Source of the DNA: Geothrix sp. 21YS21S-4
GTDB taxonomy: Bacteria; Acidobacteriota; Holophagae; Holophagales; Holophagaceae
Direction of reading: 5' to 3'
NCBI RefSeq assembly: GCF_030845995.1
Contig: NZ_CP132719.1
Coordinates: 62,001 to 126,000, forward strand
DNA: 64,000 nt
The first letter of the stretch is position 1, and every line of letters starts with the position of its first letter. Below the pieces are notes generated by a model. The model saw nothing but the letters and a program-made list of their open reading frames with translations, did not search any database and was not told the origin of the DNA. Made by a program: the position numbers and the translations under genes. Below are positions 1 through 10,516 of the stretch, in pieces.

Positions 1-1773
1 GATGTTGGTGAAGACCTGGGGATTGCGGTCCATCAGGGGGAACCAGGTGCTCTGGAGCTGGACCATGACGCGGTGGCCCTTCCGGAAGGTGTGGAACACG
101 TCGTTCATGCTCCAGGCGACGCGGGTCGGCTGCCCGGGGGTGAAGGGCGTGGGCTTTTCCAGGCTGTCGCGGTACTTGCCGCGCATGACCTCCCCGCGCA
201 CCAGCTGCTGGTAGCCGCCCATGGGGTTGGCCGTCCGGTACCAGGGGGAGCCAGGGTTGAAGCCCGGATTCGTGAATCCGTCGGGATAGACGTCGATCAG
301 CTTCACCACCCAGTCCGCGTCGGTGCCCGTGACGGCTACGAACAGCTCGGGCCGGAGCGGCCCCGCCACGGTCAGGTCCGCCTCCAGGGGCACGGTCTGG
401 AAGACGAGGACGTCGGGGCGGCGGCTCGCGAAGCGCTGGTCGGCGGTCATGTATTCGCGCGGCATCCCGATGGCCACCTCTTCGATGAAGGGCACGGGCT
501 TGGCGGGATCCGACACGAAGGCGTCCGCGCCGCCGTCCTTCCCGGGCGGGGCGAAGCCGAGCCCGCCGCCGGGCTGAAAATAGAGCTTGGCTTCCTTCGC
601 CTGGGGCGGCGGCCAGGCGTCGAACCGGCGCCAGCGGTTGGCGCCCGTCTCGAAGACCGTGGCTTTGGACAGGGCGGGATCCGGCGCGCCCTTGAGGTAG
701 TGCATGAAGAAGGGGAACAGGATTTCCGCTTGGAACCAGTCGGAGGTGTCCGATCCGAATTGCACCAAGCCGAGGTGGTCGCCCTTGCTCCGCTCCCATC
801 CGCCGTGGAACCAGGGGCCCATCACCAGCCGGCTGTCCGTGGCGGGGCTCTGGCGCCCCAGCGCCTGGAAGACCTGGAGGGAACCGAACAGGTTCTCGGC
901 GTCGAACCAGCCGCCCACGGTGAGCACTGCGGGCTTCACGCCCTTCAGCCGGGGGCGCAGGTCCCGGGCCCGCCAGAAGGCGTCGTAGTCCGGGTGGTCC
1001 AGCATCTCGTTCCAGAAGGCGACGTCCTTCGCGTAGCCGCGGGTGGCGCCGGTGGAGCCCAGCCGCAGGAACCACGCGTAGCCGTCGGAGGTGCCGTGGT
1101 CCAGGGGCGTCGGCCACATCGGGGTGGGCGCGGGCCGGGGCTTGCCGAAGCTGATCATGAAATTGAAGGCGTGGGGCAGCCACAGCGCCCCGTTGCGGTG
1201 GAAGTCGTCCCCCTGGAACCAGTCCGCGACGGGCGCCTGGGGCGAGACGGCCTTGAGCGCCGGGTGGCCGGACAGGGCGCCCAGGGCGGTGTAGAAGCCG
1301 GGGTAGCTGATCCCCCATTGGCCCGCGCGGCCGTTGTGGCCGGGGACGTGGGCCAGCACCCACTCCAGGGTGTCGAAGGTGTCCGTGCCCTCGTCCGTCG
1401 CCGCGCCGCTGGCCGCGCGGTCGGGGCGCATGTTCTCGAAGCTCCCTTCGGACATCATCCGGCCCCGCACGTCCTGGTACACGAAGATGAAGCCCTCGTC
1501 CTCGAATCGGGACGACGGCCCCAGGTGGGAGGGAAACGCGTCGGGACCGTAGGGCCGCACGCCATAGGGCGTCCGCTCCATCAGGACGGGATAGGCGCGG
1601 GTCGCATCTTTGGGAGCGTAGATGGCGGTGAACAGCTTCACCCCGTCGCGCATGGGAATCAGGACCTCGCGCTTGGTGTAGTGGTCCTGGGGCGCGGCGC
1701 CCAGGTCCGTTCCCGCGGCGGCGAGCAGGCCCAGGGACAGGAACGCGACGCGCAGGGCGCGGCTCAACGTCAT
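1..1773 (-). CDS. CocE/NonD-family serine hydrolase (partial, runs off left edge)
   Basis: Reading from an ATG at 1773, 591 codons stay open to base 1, so the C-terminus lies outside the window. An N-terminal signal peptide (about residues 1-27) predicts export. The core is an alpha/beta hydrolase of the CocE/X-Pro dipeptidyl-peptidase type: the segment MRDGVKLFTAIYAP (41-54) is typical of the family, and GISYPGF carries the probable nucleophile Ser156. From about residue 470 the start of the C-terminal jelly-roll domain can be read. Families like this hydrolyse esters, beta-lactam side chains or proline dipeptides; the substrate cannot be told. A GGAG sits about 8 nt upstream of the chosen ATG; an in-frame ATG at 1797 would add eight residues. 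It is divergent from the agmatine genes. Confidence 0.87.
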   Translation of the reverse strand, partial: MTLSRALRVAFLSLGLLAAAGTDLGAAPQDHYTKREVLIPMRDGVKLFTAIYAPKDATRAYPVLMERTPYGVRPYGPDAFPSHLGPSSRFEDEGFIFVYQDVRGRMMSEGSFENMRPDRAASGAATDEGTDTFDTLEWVLAHVPGHNGRAGQWGISYPGFYTALGALSGHPALKAVSPQAPVADWFQGDDFHRNGALWLPHAFNFMISFGKPRPAPTPMWPTPLDHGTSDGYAWFLRLGSTGATRGYAKDVAFWNEMLDHPDYDAFWRARDLRPRLKGVKPAVLTVGGWFDAENLFGSLQVFQALGRQSPATDSRLVMGPWFHGGWERSKGDHLGLVQFGSDTSDWFQAEILFPFFMHYLKGAPDPALSKATVFETGANRWRRFDAWPPPQAKEAKLYFQPGGGLGFAPPGKDGGADAFVSDPAKPVPFIEEVAIGMPREYMTADQRFASRRPDVLVFQTVPLEADLTVAGPLRPELFVAVTGTDADWVVKLIDVYPDGFTNPGFNPGSPWYRTANPMGGYQQLVRGEVMRGKYRDSLEKPTPFTPGQPTRVAWSMNDVFHTFRKGHRVMVQLQSTWFPLMDRNPQVFTNI

Positions 1774-1916
1774 GACGAACTCCGGAGGAAGCCTCATGAT
1801 ACGCGGCATTCCTTCGAGGAGACCTCCGCCGGATTCGCGCTCGACGGGACGGAAGCCTTTTGATGAACTGGATGTTGGCTCGCTCCGGAGCCGCGCCTGC
1901 CTGGGGTTTCCGAACC

Positions 1917-2938
1917 ATGTCCCGACCGTCTTTCCGCCAACCCGCCGAATGGGACCGCCACGCCGCCTGCTGGCTGGCCTGGCCCGGCCACGGCCACCTG
2001 TGGCAGGAGAACCTGGCGCCCGCCCAGGCGGAGTGGGCGGGCCTCGCCCGCGCCATCGCGGAGGACGGCGGGGAGACCCTGGAGATTCTCGTGGAGGGCG
2101 CCGGCGAGGAGGCCGCCGCCCGCGAGGCCCTGGGCGGGCTGGCCGGCGCGGCGCGGTTCCACCACGTTCCCGTCGGCGACATCTGGCTGCGGGACACGGC
2201 CCCGATCTTCGTTCGCGACGCGGCCGGGGCGCTGCACGCCGCCTGCTTCCTGTTCAACGGATGGGGCGGGAAGTACGTCCTCCCCAACGACGAGCACGTC
2301 GCGGATCGCGTGGCGACCCTCAGCGGCGCCCCGGCCGTGGATCGCGGGCTGATCCTCGAAGGCGGTTCCGTGGACGTGGACGGCGAAGGCACCGTCCTCA
2401 CCACGCGGCAGTGCCTGCTGAATCCCAACCGCAATCCCGGCCTGGACCAGGCCCAGATCGAAACGGCCCTGCGCGAAGGACTGGGCGCGGAGAAGGTCCT
2501 GTGGCTCGACGAGGGCCTGCTCAACGACCACACGGACGGCCACATCGACACCCTGGCCCGGTTTGTGGCGCCCGGCGTGGTGGTGTGCATGGAGGCCCGC
2601 GATCCGGCGGATCCCAACGCCGCGGTCCTGGACCGCCTCGCGGCGGATCTGGCGGACTTTACCGACGCGCGCGGTCGGAAGCTCCAGGTGGTCCGCATCC
2701 CCTCTCCGGGCCTTGTGGCGGACGAGGATGGGAAGCCCATGCCCGCCAGCTACGTGAACTTCTACATCGGCAACTGGACCGTGGTCGTGCCCACCTACGG
2801 CACCCCCTGGGACGAGGCGGCTGTGGCCGCCCTGGCGCCGCTGTTTCCGGGCCGCCGCGTAGTGGGCCGCTCGGCCCGCGCCATCCTCAGCGGCGGCGGA
2901 GCCTTCCACTGCATCACCCAGCAGCAGCCGGAGGCCCG

Positions 2939-2942
<4 letters not shown>
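1917..2942 (+). CDS. aguA: agmatine deiminase
   Basis: 341 residues of the peptidyl-arginine-deiminase fold. The enzyme hydrolyses agmatine to N-carbamoylputrescine and ammonia in the cytoplasm. Visible family motifs are DIWLRDTAPIF, NGWGGKY, LEGGSVDVDG, HIDTLARF and the C-terminal GGGAFHCITQQQP with the catalytic Cys at about residue 332. The ATG at 1917 places the first residues (MSRPSFRQPAEW) where the family normally begins; upstream in-frame ATGs would add about 20 unlikely residues. The stop overlaps the start of the next gene (ATGA), so the two are co-translated and form a two-step agmatine-to-putrescine pathway. Confidence 0.93.
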
Positions 2943-3793
<851 letters not shown>

Positions 3794-3862
3794 TGGACTC
3801 CGCAAGGGCAGAGATATGCTGAGGAGACCTCTGTCTCTTCGCCCGTTTCTTCGGAATCTGCC

Positions 3863-5338
3863 ATGACGAATCTTTTGCGTTCTGCCTTCCTGTTGGCCGG
3901 GGGCCTTTGTCTGCTTCAGGCCCAGAATCCCGCCATGAACGGCAACATGGCGTGGCAAATGCAGCAACAGCAGATGCAGGCTCAGCAGATGTTCCAGATG
4001 CAGCAGCAGATGCAGCGAACCATGCAGCGACAACAGATGCAGATGCAACAGCAGCAACAGGCCAACCAGCAGATGGCCCAGATGGCTGCGCAGGCGAACG
4101 CCCAGCGCCTTAAGCGGGAAGCCCTGGCGGAATCCACCGCGCGCAAACAAGCGGGATCCCCGTCTTCTCTTCTGGAGCGGCCTTCCCGCGAAGCCTGGAA
4201 ATTGGGGCTTGATGCTTCAAAGTCCTTCCCCGCCTTCGACGGCGTCCGACTGGCCTATTGCGTGAACGGCGGGCGGATTCTTCAAGTGTTGGAGGCCGCC
4301 ACCGGCAAGGTTCTCTGCGAAGCGACCTTCCAGAAGCCCCCCGTCCTGGAGCCTCTATTCATCGGGGAAGACCTGGTCTATGGCACGCCGGAACGGGAAC
4401 TGGTGGTGCTGGATCCGGCCTCCGGCAAGGAAAAGCACCGCTTGGCGCTGGATGCGCTGGGATCGTTCTTCCTCTCGGAGAAGAGCGCCCATCCCAAGAT
4501 CCTGTATCCCGCCCAGGAGGGGAAAACGCTGGTGGTGGCGACCTACGGGAAGGAGCCGTCGAGCCCTCTGGGGGGAGCTACGGGATGGATCTATGCCATC
4601 GATCCTTCTTCCTGGACGATCCGCTGGAAACAGGCGTTCGAGGGTGGGCCGGACATGACTCCCCAGATTCAGGGGAATCGCGTTCTTGCGGGGGGCGCGG
4701 GTCGCATCGTCGCCTACGATCTGGCCACGGGCAAGCAGCTCTGGGAAAGCCGCGTGGCGAGAAGCGCGGAGATCAAGGATGGTCCCCTGCTTGGAGAACG
4801 GCTGGCCTTCGCGTGCGACGGCAAACTGGTTTCCGTGGATCTCGCGGATGGGAAGGTGTCGTGGACGCTCCCCTACAAGGGCTGGTTCATGCCGATGGGC
4901 GAGGGCGAAAGGATTCTGCTCGTCGAGGAGAGGGGATGGGTGATCCTCGATCAGTGGCTCGTCGCCGTGGATGCCGCCACCGGAAAGAAGGTGTGGGAGC
5001 AGAACCTGGGTGCCACGCGTCTGCCCTGGATCCAGAACGGCAAGGTGTTCTGCAATGGACGGGGAACGCTGTGGGCTCTCGACCTGTCCACGGGGAAGCA
5101 GCTCTGGTCCCATCCCTTCGGCGCCGCGCCCGCCATGCCAATCGTGGTATCGGGAGAAGGGCTCTATGCCGTTCACCGGGAGGGCGAGGGAAGCTGCTTG
5201 AGCGCCCTTCGCCTGAAGGACGGAACCACCGCCTGGGAATATGCCTATTCCCAGCGGCCGGAGGATGGCCTCCTCTTCTTCACGCCCGAGGGCTTTCTCG
5301 CTTTCGGGAGGCAGCCCGAGCTCCTCTTCCTTCGATAG
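3863..5338 (+). CDS. secreted PQQ-type beta-propeller protein with Gln/Met-rich segment
   Basis: 491 residues with an N-terminal signal peptide (MTNLLRSAFLLAGGLCLLQA). Residues about 25-85 are made almost wholly of Gln, Met and Ala in irregular MQQQ/MQAQQ units and are predicted extended or coiled. After about residue 110 come repeated strands of the PQQ-like (YWTD/BamB-type) propeller, for example DLATGKQLWESR, DAATGKKVWEQN and DLSTGKQLWSHP. No redox catalytic residues or transmembrane anchor were seen, so a binding or scaffold role in the envelope is more likely than quinoprotein dehydrogenase activity. Function is otherwise unknown. It follows aguB by about 70 nt. Confidence 0.85.
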   Translation: MTNLLRSAFLLAGGLCLLQAQNPAMNGNMAWQMQQQQMQAQQMFQMQQQMQRTMQRQQMQMQQQQQANQQMAQMAAQANAQRLKREALAESTARKQAGSPSSLLERPSREAWKLGLDASKSFPAFDGVRLAYCVNGGRILQVLEAATGKVLCEATFQKPPVLEPLFIGEDLVYGTPERELVVLDPASGKEKHRLALDALGSFFLSEKSAHPKILYPAQEGKTLVVATYGKEPSSPLGGATGWIYAIDPSSWTIRWKQAFEGGPDMTPQIQGNRVLAGGAGRIVAYDLATGKQLWESRVARSAEIKDGPLLGERLAFACDGKLVSVDLADGKVSWTLPYKGWFMPMGEGERILLVEERGWVILDQWLVAVDAATGKKVWEQNLGATRLPWIQNGKVFCNGRGTLWALDLSTGKQLWSHPFGAAPAMPIVVSGEGLYAVHREGEGSCLSALRLKDGTTAWEYAYSQRPEDGLLFFTPEGFLAFGRQPELLFLR

Positions 5339-5366
5339 CCCGCAAGGCTCTGGGCAAGGCTGTTCG

Positions 5367-6551
5367 CTAGACCTTGAACTGGCTCACCGCGTGGTGCTGG
5401 CTGTCGGCGATGCGGGCCAGTTCGCTGGCGGTGTTGGAGACTTCGGCGACGGTGCGGGCCATTTCACGGGTGGCGGTGGCGTTCTGGGCGATGCGGTCTA
5501 GGTTGGCGTCCACCTGCTCGGCGACCTCGGTGCTGGTGCGGGCCTGCTCGTCGGCGGCGGCGCCCACTTCCAGGATCACCGCGGCCAGGCCCTGGATGTT
5601 GGCTTCGATGGTGCCCAGGGCGCTGACGGTGGCGGCCACCATCTGCGCGCCCTGATCCACGGATGCATTGCTGCGCTCGATCAGCTCGCCGATCTCCCGG
5701 GCCGCGGCGCCGCTGCGCTCGGCCAGCTTGCGCACTTCCTCGGCGACCACGGCGAAGCCCTTGCCCATGGCGCCGGCCTTGGCGGCTTCGATGGCGGCGT
5801 TGAGGGACAGGAGGTTGGTCTGGCGGGCGATGTCCTGGATGAGGCGGACCGCGGCCACCATGCTGGAGGCGGCGCTGCGGATGTCCTCCATGGCGCTGGC
5901 GCTCTCCTGGCCCGCGTTCGCGCCCTGGTTCACGGCGGTCACCGCGGCTTCGGCTTCCCGCTGGGAGCGCCGGATGTTGCCCGAGACCTGCTCGATGGAG
6001 GCGGACAGCTGGGTGACGGCGGCGGCGACGCGCTCGAACGCGGCCCGCTGGCCTTCGGAATTCTCGGCGATGAGCCCGCTGCTGGAGGCCATCTGGACGC
6101 TGGAGGCGGAGAGCTGGGAAGCCCCGCTGGCCACGGATCCCGAGGTGCCCGCCAGCTGGGTGAAGATGGTCCGCAGGCGGCCGTTGTAGGTGTTGAAGGC
6201 CAGGGCGGCCTGGCCCACTTCATCCTGGCCGGTGATGGGCAACTGAAGCGTCAGGTCGCTCCGACGCAGGCCGTCGGCGAGTTCCTGGAGGGGCCGCGTG
6301 ATGCTCACGCTGAGCCGGTAGACCACGACGAAGGTCACCATCCACACCACGAACGATACGGCGATGTTGAAGGTGAATGCGCGCCACAGCGGCTGGGAGA
6401 GGTCGAAGCCCTGGGCGGTGAGGCCCGCCGCGCGGATCTCCTGGAAGCTGCCCCAGGTGTCGCGGAGGTTGAAGAACGCGTAGCCCAGCATGGGCATCAG
6501 GACCATCAGCACCAGCTTGCCCCGCACGTTCAGGCGTTCAAACATCGACAT
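5367..6551 (-). CDS. methyl-accepting chemotaxis protein with minimal sensor region
   Basis: 394 residues from the ATG at 6551, which is preceded by GGAGA. Two membrane helices (about residues 10-30 and 65-88) are separated by only about 35 residues, far too short for an ordinary ligand-binding domain. A HAMP segment follows ([20 protein letters not shown]), then a long helical signalling domain whose hairpin tip reads [18 protein letters not shown] and [15 protein letters not shown], the contact site for CheA and CheW. It may sense membrane state or an internal signal rather than a periplasmic ligand. The next gene upstream on the same strand codes a PilZ/receiver-like protein, suggesting a motility context. 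Confidence 0.93.
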   Translation of the reverse strand: MSMFERLNVRGKLVLMVLMPMLGYAFFNLRDTWGSFQEIRAAGLTAQGFDLSQPLWRAFTFNIAVSFVVWMVTFVVVYRLSVSITRPLQELADGLRRSDLTLQLPITGQDEVGQAALAFNTYNGRLRTIFTQLAGTSGSVASGASQLSASSVQMASSSGLIAENSEGQRAAFERVAAAVTQLSASIEQVSGNIRRSQREAEAAVTAVNQGANAGQESASAMEDIRSAASSMVAAVRLIQDIARQTNLLSLNAAIEAAKAGAMGKGFAVVAEEVRKLAERSGAAAREIGELIERSNASVDQGAQMVAATVSALGTIEANIQGLAAVILEVGAAADEQARTSTEVAEQVDANLDRIAQNATATREMARTVAEVSNTASELARIADSQHHAVSQFKV

Positions 6552-6606
6552 GACGTCTCCGCAGACATATCCCTCCTTCTCGGGCAAAGCCCAAGCGGGC
6601 TCAAGT

Positions 6607-7797
6607 TCAAACGACGGGAGGGACGCTTGAGCTTCCGGCCCCCAGGGCCGCGTCGAGGGCGTGCAGAACGCCCAGGACATGGAAGGGTTCCACCGTCAGA
6701 TGGTCCGTCGCGCCGGCGGCCAGGGCCCGGTTCCGTTTGTGATCTGCGTCCTCCCCGCTGCCGGCGAGGAGGACGGGCAGGGGACAGGCCTCGCGCTTGA
6801 GGAGCCGCCGGCACAGTTCCGCCGGCGTGCCGCCGCGGACCTGGGCGTAGATGATCACCAGTTTCACCCGTCCCCATCCGGTGTCGTCGGCGCCGAGGGA
6901 CGTGAGGCAGGGCTTCACCAGCCCCGTGGGGCTGTCGAGCGCGGCCACGCCGTACTTGCGACCCACGCCTTCCGCCAGCCGCGCGGGGAAGGCTTCGCCT
7001 TCGGCCAGCACGAGGAGGAGAGGGTCCTTGTCCACCAGCACTCGCGGCGTCGCGGGGACCCGCGTCGGATCGGGCTTTCCCGGGATCCGGGAGGCCTCCA
7101 GCCCGCCGGGATTGAAGCGCGACCGGTCCTTCTGCTCCTGGTGGTGGCGGGCCTCCATCACCCATTGGCGGTAGCGCCCCACCAGCTTGGGATCGGCGTT
7201 GTCGAGGATCCGCAGGCCCCACACGCGCTCGCCGAAATAGGCCACGCGGACGGGCAGGGGAAGGGTCTCGCCGACGGCGGCGCGGAGATCCACGGTGGTG
7301 ACGGCATTGAGCCGCAGCATGTCGCCGAGGATCCGCGTGCCCTCCGGCGGCGCCAGTTCGAGCCCATCCTCGCCGAAGGCCGTAGCCAGGCCGTCCCGCA
7401 CGTTGTTCTGCTGGTCGCCGAAGGGGCAGGGGACGGGCCGATCCGGGGCGAAGTCCGCCAGGCGGTGGGTGTCCAGCGCCCTCAGCAGGCGCGGCATCGT
7501 GATGTGGCAGGCTTCGGCCCCGTGGATCCGGCCATGGCCCTGGAAATCCACCACCGCCTCGAAGGGAAGGCCGCGGTCCAGCAGGCGCAGGGTCAGGCGC
7601 GAGCCCATCTTCAGCCGCCACTGGCCCCGCTCCACCTCCGAGATGGCGAGGATGACCCGGTCGGCGGCCTCCGCCAGCACCCGGAACTCGCCGCGGAAGG
7701 CCCCGAACTGCAGCTCCACCTTGTCCTCGCCCTCGCACAGGCGCTGGAACACCATCCGGATGGCCTCGTGCGTGTCCTTGTTCAGACTGCGGCGCAT
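6607..7797 (-). CDS. PilZ-like protein with C-terminal degenerate receiver domain
   Basis: 396 residues. The N-terminal about 240 residues resemble a YcgR-like two-part layout (a beta domain followed by a PilZ-like barrel), but the RxxxR and DxSxxG motifs that bind cyclic-di-GMP are not visible, so this assignment is weak. The last about 125 residues have receiver-domain periodicity ([55 protein letters not shown]). The position of the phospho-acceptor Asp is occupied by Tyr (LVIIYAQV), and the acidic pair and conserved Lys are also absent, so it should not be phosphorylated. The start at 7797 is preferred over 7827. It lies 31 nt after meaB and 55 nt before the chemoreceptor, all on the same strand. 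Confidence 0.6.
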   Translation of the reverse strand: MRRSLNKDTHEAIRMVFQRLCEGEDKVELQFGAFRGEFRVLAEAADRVILAISEVERGQWRLKMGSRLTLRLLDRGLPFEAVVDFQGHGRIHGAEACHITMPRLLRALDTHRLADFAPDRPVPCPFGDQQNNVRDGLATAFGEDGLELAPPEGTRILGDMLRLNAVTTVDLRAAVGETLPLPVRVAYFGERVWGLRILDNADPKLVGRYRQWVMEARHHQEQKDRSRFNPGGLEASRIPGKPDPTRVPATPRVLVDKDPLLLVLAEGEAFPARLAEGVGRKYGVAALDSPTGLVKPCLTSLGADDTGWGRVKLVIIYAQVRGGTPAELCRRLLKREACPLPVLLAGSGEDADHKRNRALAAGATDHLTVEPFHVLGVLHALDAALGAGSSSVPPVV

Positions 7798-7827
7798 GTC
7801 CGGCCTATCGGGCCGGGGGCGAAACAC

Positions 7828-8766
7828 TCAAGAATGGTCGAGAATTTCCGCCACCGCCGAGTAGGGGTCAAGGGTTCGGGCGGCCACCGCCCCGATCGCG
7901 GCCTCGATCCGGGCCGCTCCGGCCGCCGCCCGCGCCCGCCGCAGGGCCTCCTCCGCCAGGAGGCTCTCCACCCGCAGTCGGGCGCGCTCCCGAGCCTTGA
8001 GGGCGAGGCCGTCCCCTTGGCGCAAGTATTGGCCGTGCTCGCGGATTCGCTCCAGGAGGGCGGACACGCCGGTGCCCTGCTGGGCCACCGTGCGGGCGAC
8101 GGGAGGATCCCAGGCCCGCGGCGGGGACAGGGATTTCATGGCCTCGATCTCGCGCTCGACCTGGTCCGCGCCGTCCCGGTCGGCCTTGTTGATCACGAAC
8201 AGGTCGGCCACTTCCATGATCCCGGCCTTGATGGCCTGGATCTCGTCGCCCATGCCCGGCACCAGCACCACGCAGCAGGTCTGGACGCAGGCCACCACGT
8301 CCACCTCGTCCTGGCCCACGCCCACGGTCTCCACGAGGATGGTGCCGAATCCGGCGGCGTCCAGCAGGTCGATGGCGTCCTGGGTGGCGCGGGCGAGGCC
8401 GCCCAGCGCCCCGCGGGTGGCCATGCTGCGAATGAAGATCCCCGGATCGCCGGCGACGCGGCCCATGCGGATGCGGTCGCCCAGGATCGCGCCCCCGGTG
8501 AAGGGGGACGTGGGATCCACCGCCAGGATGCCGACCTTCCGGCCCTCGGCCCGCAGCGCCCGGGCGAGCTGGTCCGTGAGCGTGCTCTTTCCCGCGCCGG
8601 GTGCGCCGGTGATGCCGATCACCTCGGCGCCTCCGAGAAACGGCCACAGTCCGGCCAGCAGTCCCCGCGCGGCGGGATGGCCGTTCTCCATCCAGGAGAT
8701 GGCCCGGCCCAGGGCGCGGGGATCGCCGCGGCGGAGGGACGCCAGCAGGTCGGCGGGAGAGGGCAT
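7828..8766 (-). CDS. meaB: MeaB/ArgK-family G3E-like P-loop GTPase
   Basis: 312 residues. MeaB-type GTPases load and protect the adenosylcobalamin cofactor of methylmalonyl-CoA mutase and related acyl-CoA mutases. Walker A is GAPGAGKST, followed by VDPTSPFTGGAILGDRIRM, the family's switch segment; VETVGVGQ is switch II and NKAD gives guanine specificity. Length is usual (about 310-330). The ATG at 8766 was chosen because it gives the normal N-terminus; upstream reading is low-complexity. No mutase gene is in the window, so the partner must be elsewhere; a role with propionate or methylmalonyl metabolism is inferred from family only. Confidence 0.9.
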   Translation of the reverse strand: MPSPADLLASLRRGDPRALGRAISWMENGHPAARGLLAGLWPFLGGAEVIGITGAPGAGKSTLTDQLARALRAEGRKVGILAVDPTSPFTGGAILGDRIRMGRVAGDPGIFIRSMATRGALGGLARATQDAIDLLDAAGFGTILVETVGVGQDEVDVVACVQTCCVVLVPGMGDEIQAIKAGIMEVADLFVINKADRDGADQVEREIEAMKSLSPPRAWDPPVARTVAQQGTGVSALLERIREHGQYLRQGDGLALKARERARLRVESLLAEEALRRARAAAGAARIEAAIGAVAARTLDPYSAVAEILDHS

Positions 8767-8869
8767 GGGCCCAGGATGCCAGCACCGCTTCGGGAGCGGA
8801 ACTCGCGGATCGAGGCGGGATGCGGTACCCTGGATGTTCGGCCCCGGTGCCGCTGCTGGACCCAACGCG

Positions 8870-9274
8870 ATGATCAAAGGGTTGAACCCCTCGAATGACC
8901 CCGATTCCGGGGAGGCGGCCGCCGAGGCCCCCCGGCCGAAGGTTCCGGTCCTGCTGACCAAGCGGGCGCCCGTGGCCCCGCCGGATCCCAAGGCTCCGCG
9001 GGAGAAGATCTGCTCCGAATGCGGCGTCCACTTCAAGGTGGAGACGGGGCAGAAGTTCTACCTCTGCCCGGACTGCTACCGCCGCTCCTTCGTCTACAAG
9101 CGGAAGGGCGGGAAGGAGGCCGCGCGGGTCCTGATCCACATCACCTGCTCCACCTGTGGGGCCCAGGAATACCTGCCCTTCGTGCCCGAGAATCCCGCCA
9201 AGGCCCTGTGCCGGACCTGCTTCGCCAAGGAGCGGCCGGAACCAAAGCCCGGCTCCGGGCATCCCCCTCGTTGA
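8870..9274 (+). CDS. small two-zinc-ribbon protein
   Basis: 134 residues. After a Pro/Ala-rich, probably disordered N-terminal third come two treble-clef or ribbon units: CSECG...CPDCY and CSTCG...CRTCF, eight cysteines in four CxxC pairs, enough for two zinc ions. Lys/Arg-rich residues (YKRKGGKEA) lie between them. Such proteins often bind RNA or DNA or act as adaptors; nothing more specific can be said. The ATG at 8870 is used; an in-frame ATG at 8834 would add 12 residues. It starts divergently from meaB across about 100 nt and is followed after 14 nt by the secreted protein gene. Confidence 0.75.
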   Translation: MIKGLNPSNDPDSGEAAAEAPRPKVPVLLTKRAPVAPPDPKAPREKICSECGVHFKVETGQKFYLCPDCYRRSFVYKRKGGKEAARVLIHITCSTCGAQEYLPFVPENPAKALCRTCFAKERPEPKPGSGHPPR

Positions 9275-9288
9275 TCTTGGAGTTCCCG

Positions 9289-10401
9289 ATGCGCATCTCG
9301 ATCCTGCCCCTTCTCTTCGCCGCCACCCTTCTTCCCGCGCAGGCCCCGGCCTCCGCGACGGCCAAGACGCCGCCGAAGGTCAACGCCGACGCCGAAGCGG
9401 CCCGCCAGGCCTTCCGCCAGGTGCTGGACGCGGTCGACGGCGGCTGGTTCGGGCAGCCCTACCAGGGCGTCACCTCCGTCCAGATGCAGGGCACCCTCGG
9501 CATCGCCCTCAGCGGCGCGGCCGTCAACCAGAAGGTGGATCAGCTCACCCAGGGCGCCGTGCAGGGCAACAGCACGGGCGGCCAGGCCAACCTCCGCGTC
9601 CGCGGGACCTACTTCGCCAACGGCGACTTCAAGACCGATCTGGCCGGCGACTTCGGGACGCTGCTCTACACCCGGCGCGGCAACCGCGGGTTCCTCTACA
9701 GCAAGGAGCAGAACGCCTACACCACCCGCGTGGACCTGCCTCCCTCCGACGCCCCCACCACCTATATGACCTGGTTCCGCCAGACCCTGAACGACATCCG
9801 CGCCGTCTACGTCGACGCGCCGACCTTCCGCGCCAGCCTCGGCGCCGAGGAGGCCAGCGGGGGCCGCACCCTGCAGCGGCTGGTGTTCCACGCCCCCACC
9901 CAGTCCTGGGACGCCAAGAAGCGCGAGCAGAGCGTGGCCCAGAGCCTGGGCTTCTGGAAGCGCGGCCGCCTGGAGGTGATGGTGGACAAGGCCACCAAGC
10001 TGCCCCAGCGCCTGGAGTTCCGCAACGACGAGCAGGGCGTCCAGACCCGCATGGATTTCAGCTACAACGCCGCCGGCAAGCTCCAGTCCGTCAACATCGG
10101 CAACAGCAGCCGCGGCTTCGAGGGCCCGGGCTGGCTGCGGCTCGGCTACGGCGGCGACGGCCTGATGTCCAACGTCGCGGGCGAGCTGTCCAGCCAGAGC
10201 AAGCGCGTGTCCTTCGCCATGGACCTGGCCTGGTCCAAGACCCGCACCGCCGCAGACATCACCGCCGTGCCTCCCGCCGGCGCCACCAAGCGCGGTCGTG
10301 AGGAGATGGAAACCCAGCTCCTGGTCGGCCTCGCCGGCCGGATCTTCGACCTCCAGCGCGCCGGCCTCAACCTCCGCAGCGTCGCGATCAGCGGCAAGTA
10401 G
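9289..10401 (+). CDS. secreted protein of unknown function, LolA-like pattern
   Basis: 370 residues with a clear signal peptide (MRISILPLLFAATLLPAQA). The mature part has alternating strands and phrases such as GDFGTLLYTRRGNRGFLYSKE and LEVMVDKATKLPQRLEFRND, reminiscent of LolA/LolB-like outer-membrane-lipoprotein-carrier folds that test a lipid-derived substrate, but no diagnostic residue is visible. Likely periplasmic. It sits 14 nt after the zinc-ribbon gene and ends 18 nt before tRNA-Pro. Confidence 0.7.
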   Translation: MRISILPLLFAATLLPAQAPASATAKTPPKVNADAEAARQAFRQVLDAVDGGWFGQPYQGVTSVQMQGTLGIALSGAAVNQKVDQLTQGAVQGNSTGGQANLRVRGTYFANGDFKTDLAGDFGTLLYTRRGNRGFLYSKEQNAYTTRVDLPPSDAPTTYMTWFRQTLNDIRAVYVDAPTFRASLGAEEASGGRTLQRLVFHAPTQSWDAKKREQSVAQSLGFWKRGRLEVMVDKATKLPQRLEFRNDEQGVQTRMDFSYNAAGKLQSVNIGNSSRGFEGPGWLRLGYGGDGLMSNVAGELSSQSKRVSFAMDLAWSKTRTAADITAVPPAGATKRGREEMETQLLVGLAGRIFDLQRAGLNLRSVAISGK

Positions 10402-10419
10402 CGGTTACACTGGCCTCAT

Positions 10420-10496
10420 CGGAGCGTGGCGCAGCCTGGTAGCGCATCTGCTTTGGGAGCAGAGGGTCGCGAGTTCGAATCTCGCCGCTCCGACCA
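10420..10496 (+). tRNA. tRNA-Pro (anticodon TGG)
   Basis: A 77-nt cloverleaf including encoded CCA. Acceptor CGGAGCG pairs with CGCTCCG; the anticodon stem TCTGC/GCAGA encloses loop TTTGGGA with anticodon TGG at 10454-10456; the T-arm GCGAG-TTCGAAT-CTCGC is intact. Its T-arm reappears in inverted orientation 21 nt past the CCA end, and an AT-rich foreign tract begins about 180 nt further on, so this tRNA marks an insertion-prone site. Confidence 0.96.
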
Positions 10497-10516
10497 ATGG
10501 ATTTCCCCTCGCCGAC

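Noticed and set aside
73-1863. Long plus-strand open frame of 596 codons
   Set aside because: Low-complexity Gly/Ala/Arg/Val translation. The minus strand encodes a clear CocE-type hydrolase over the same bases.
3938-4100. Repeat array resembling CRISPR or tandem repeats
   Set aside because: It is the in-frame Gln/Met codon run of the secreted propeller gene, with no spacers. No CRISPR array or cas gene was seen anywhere.
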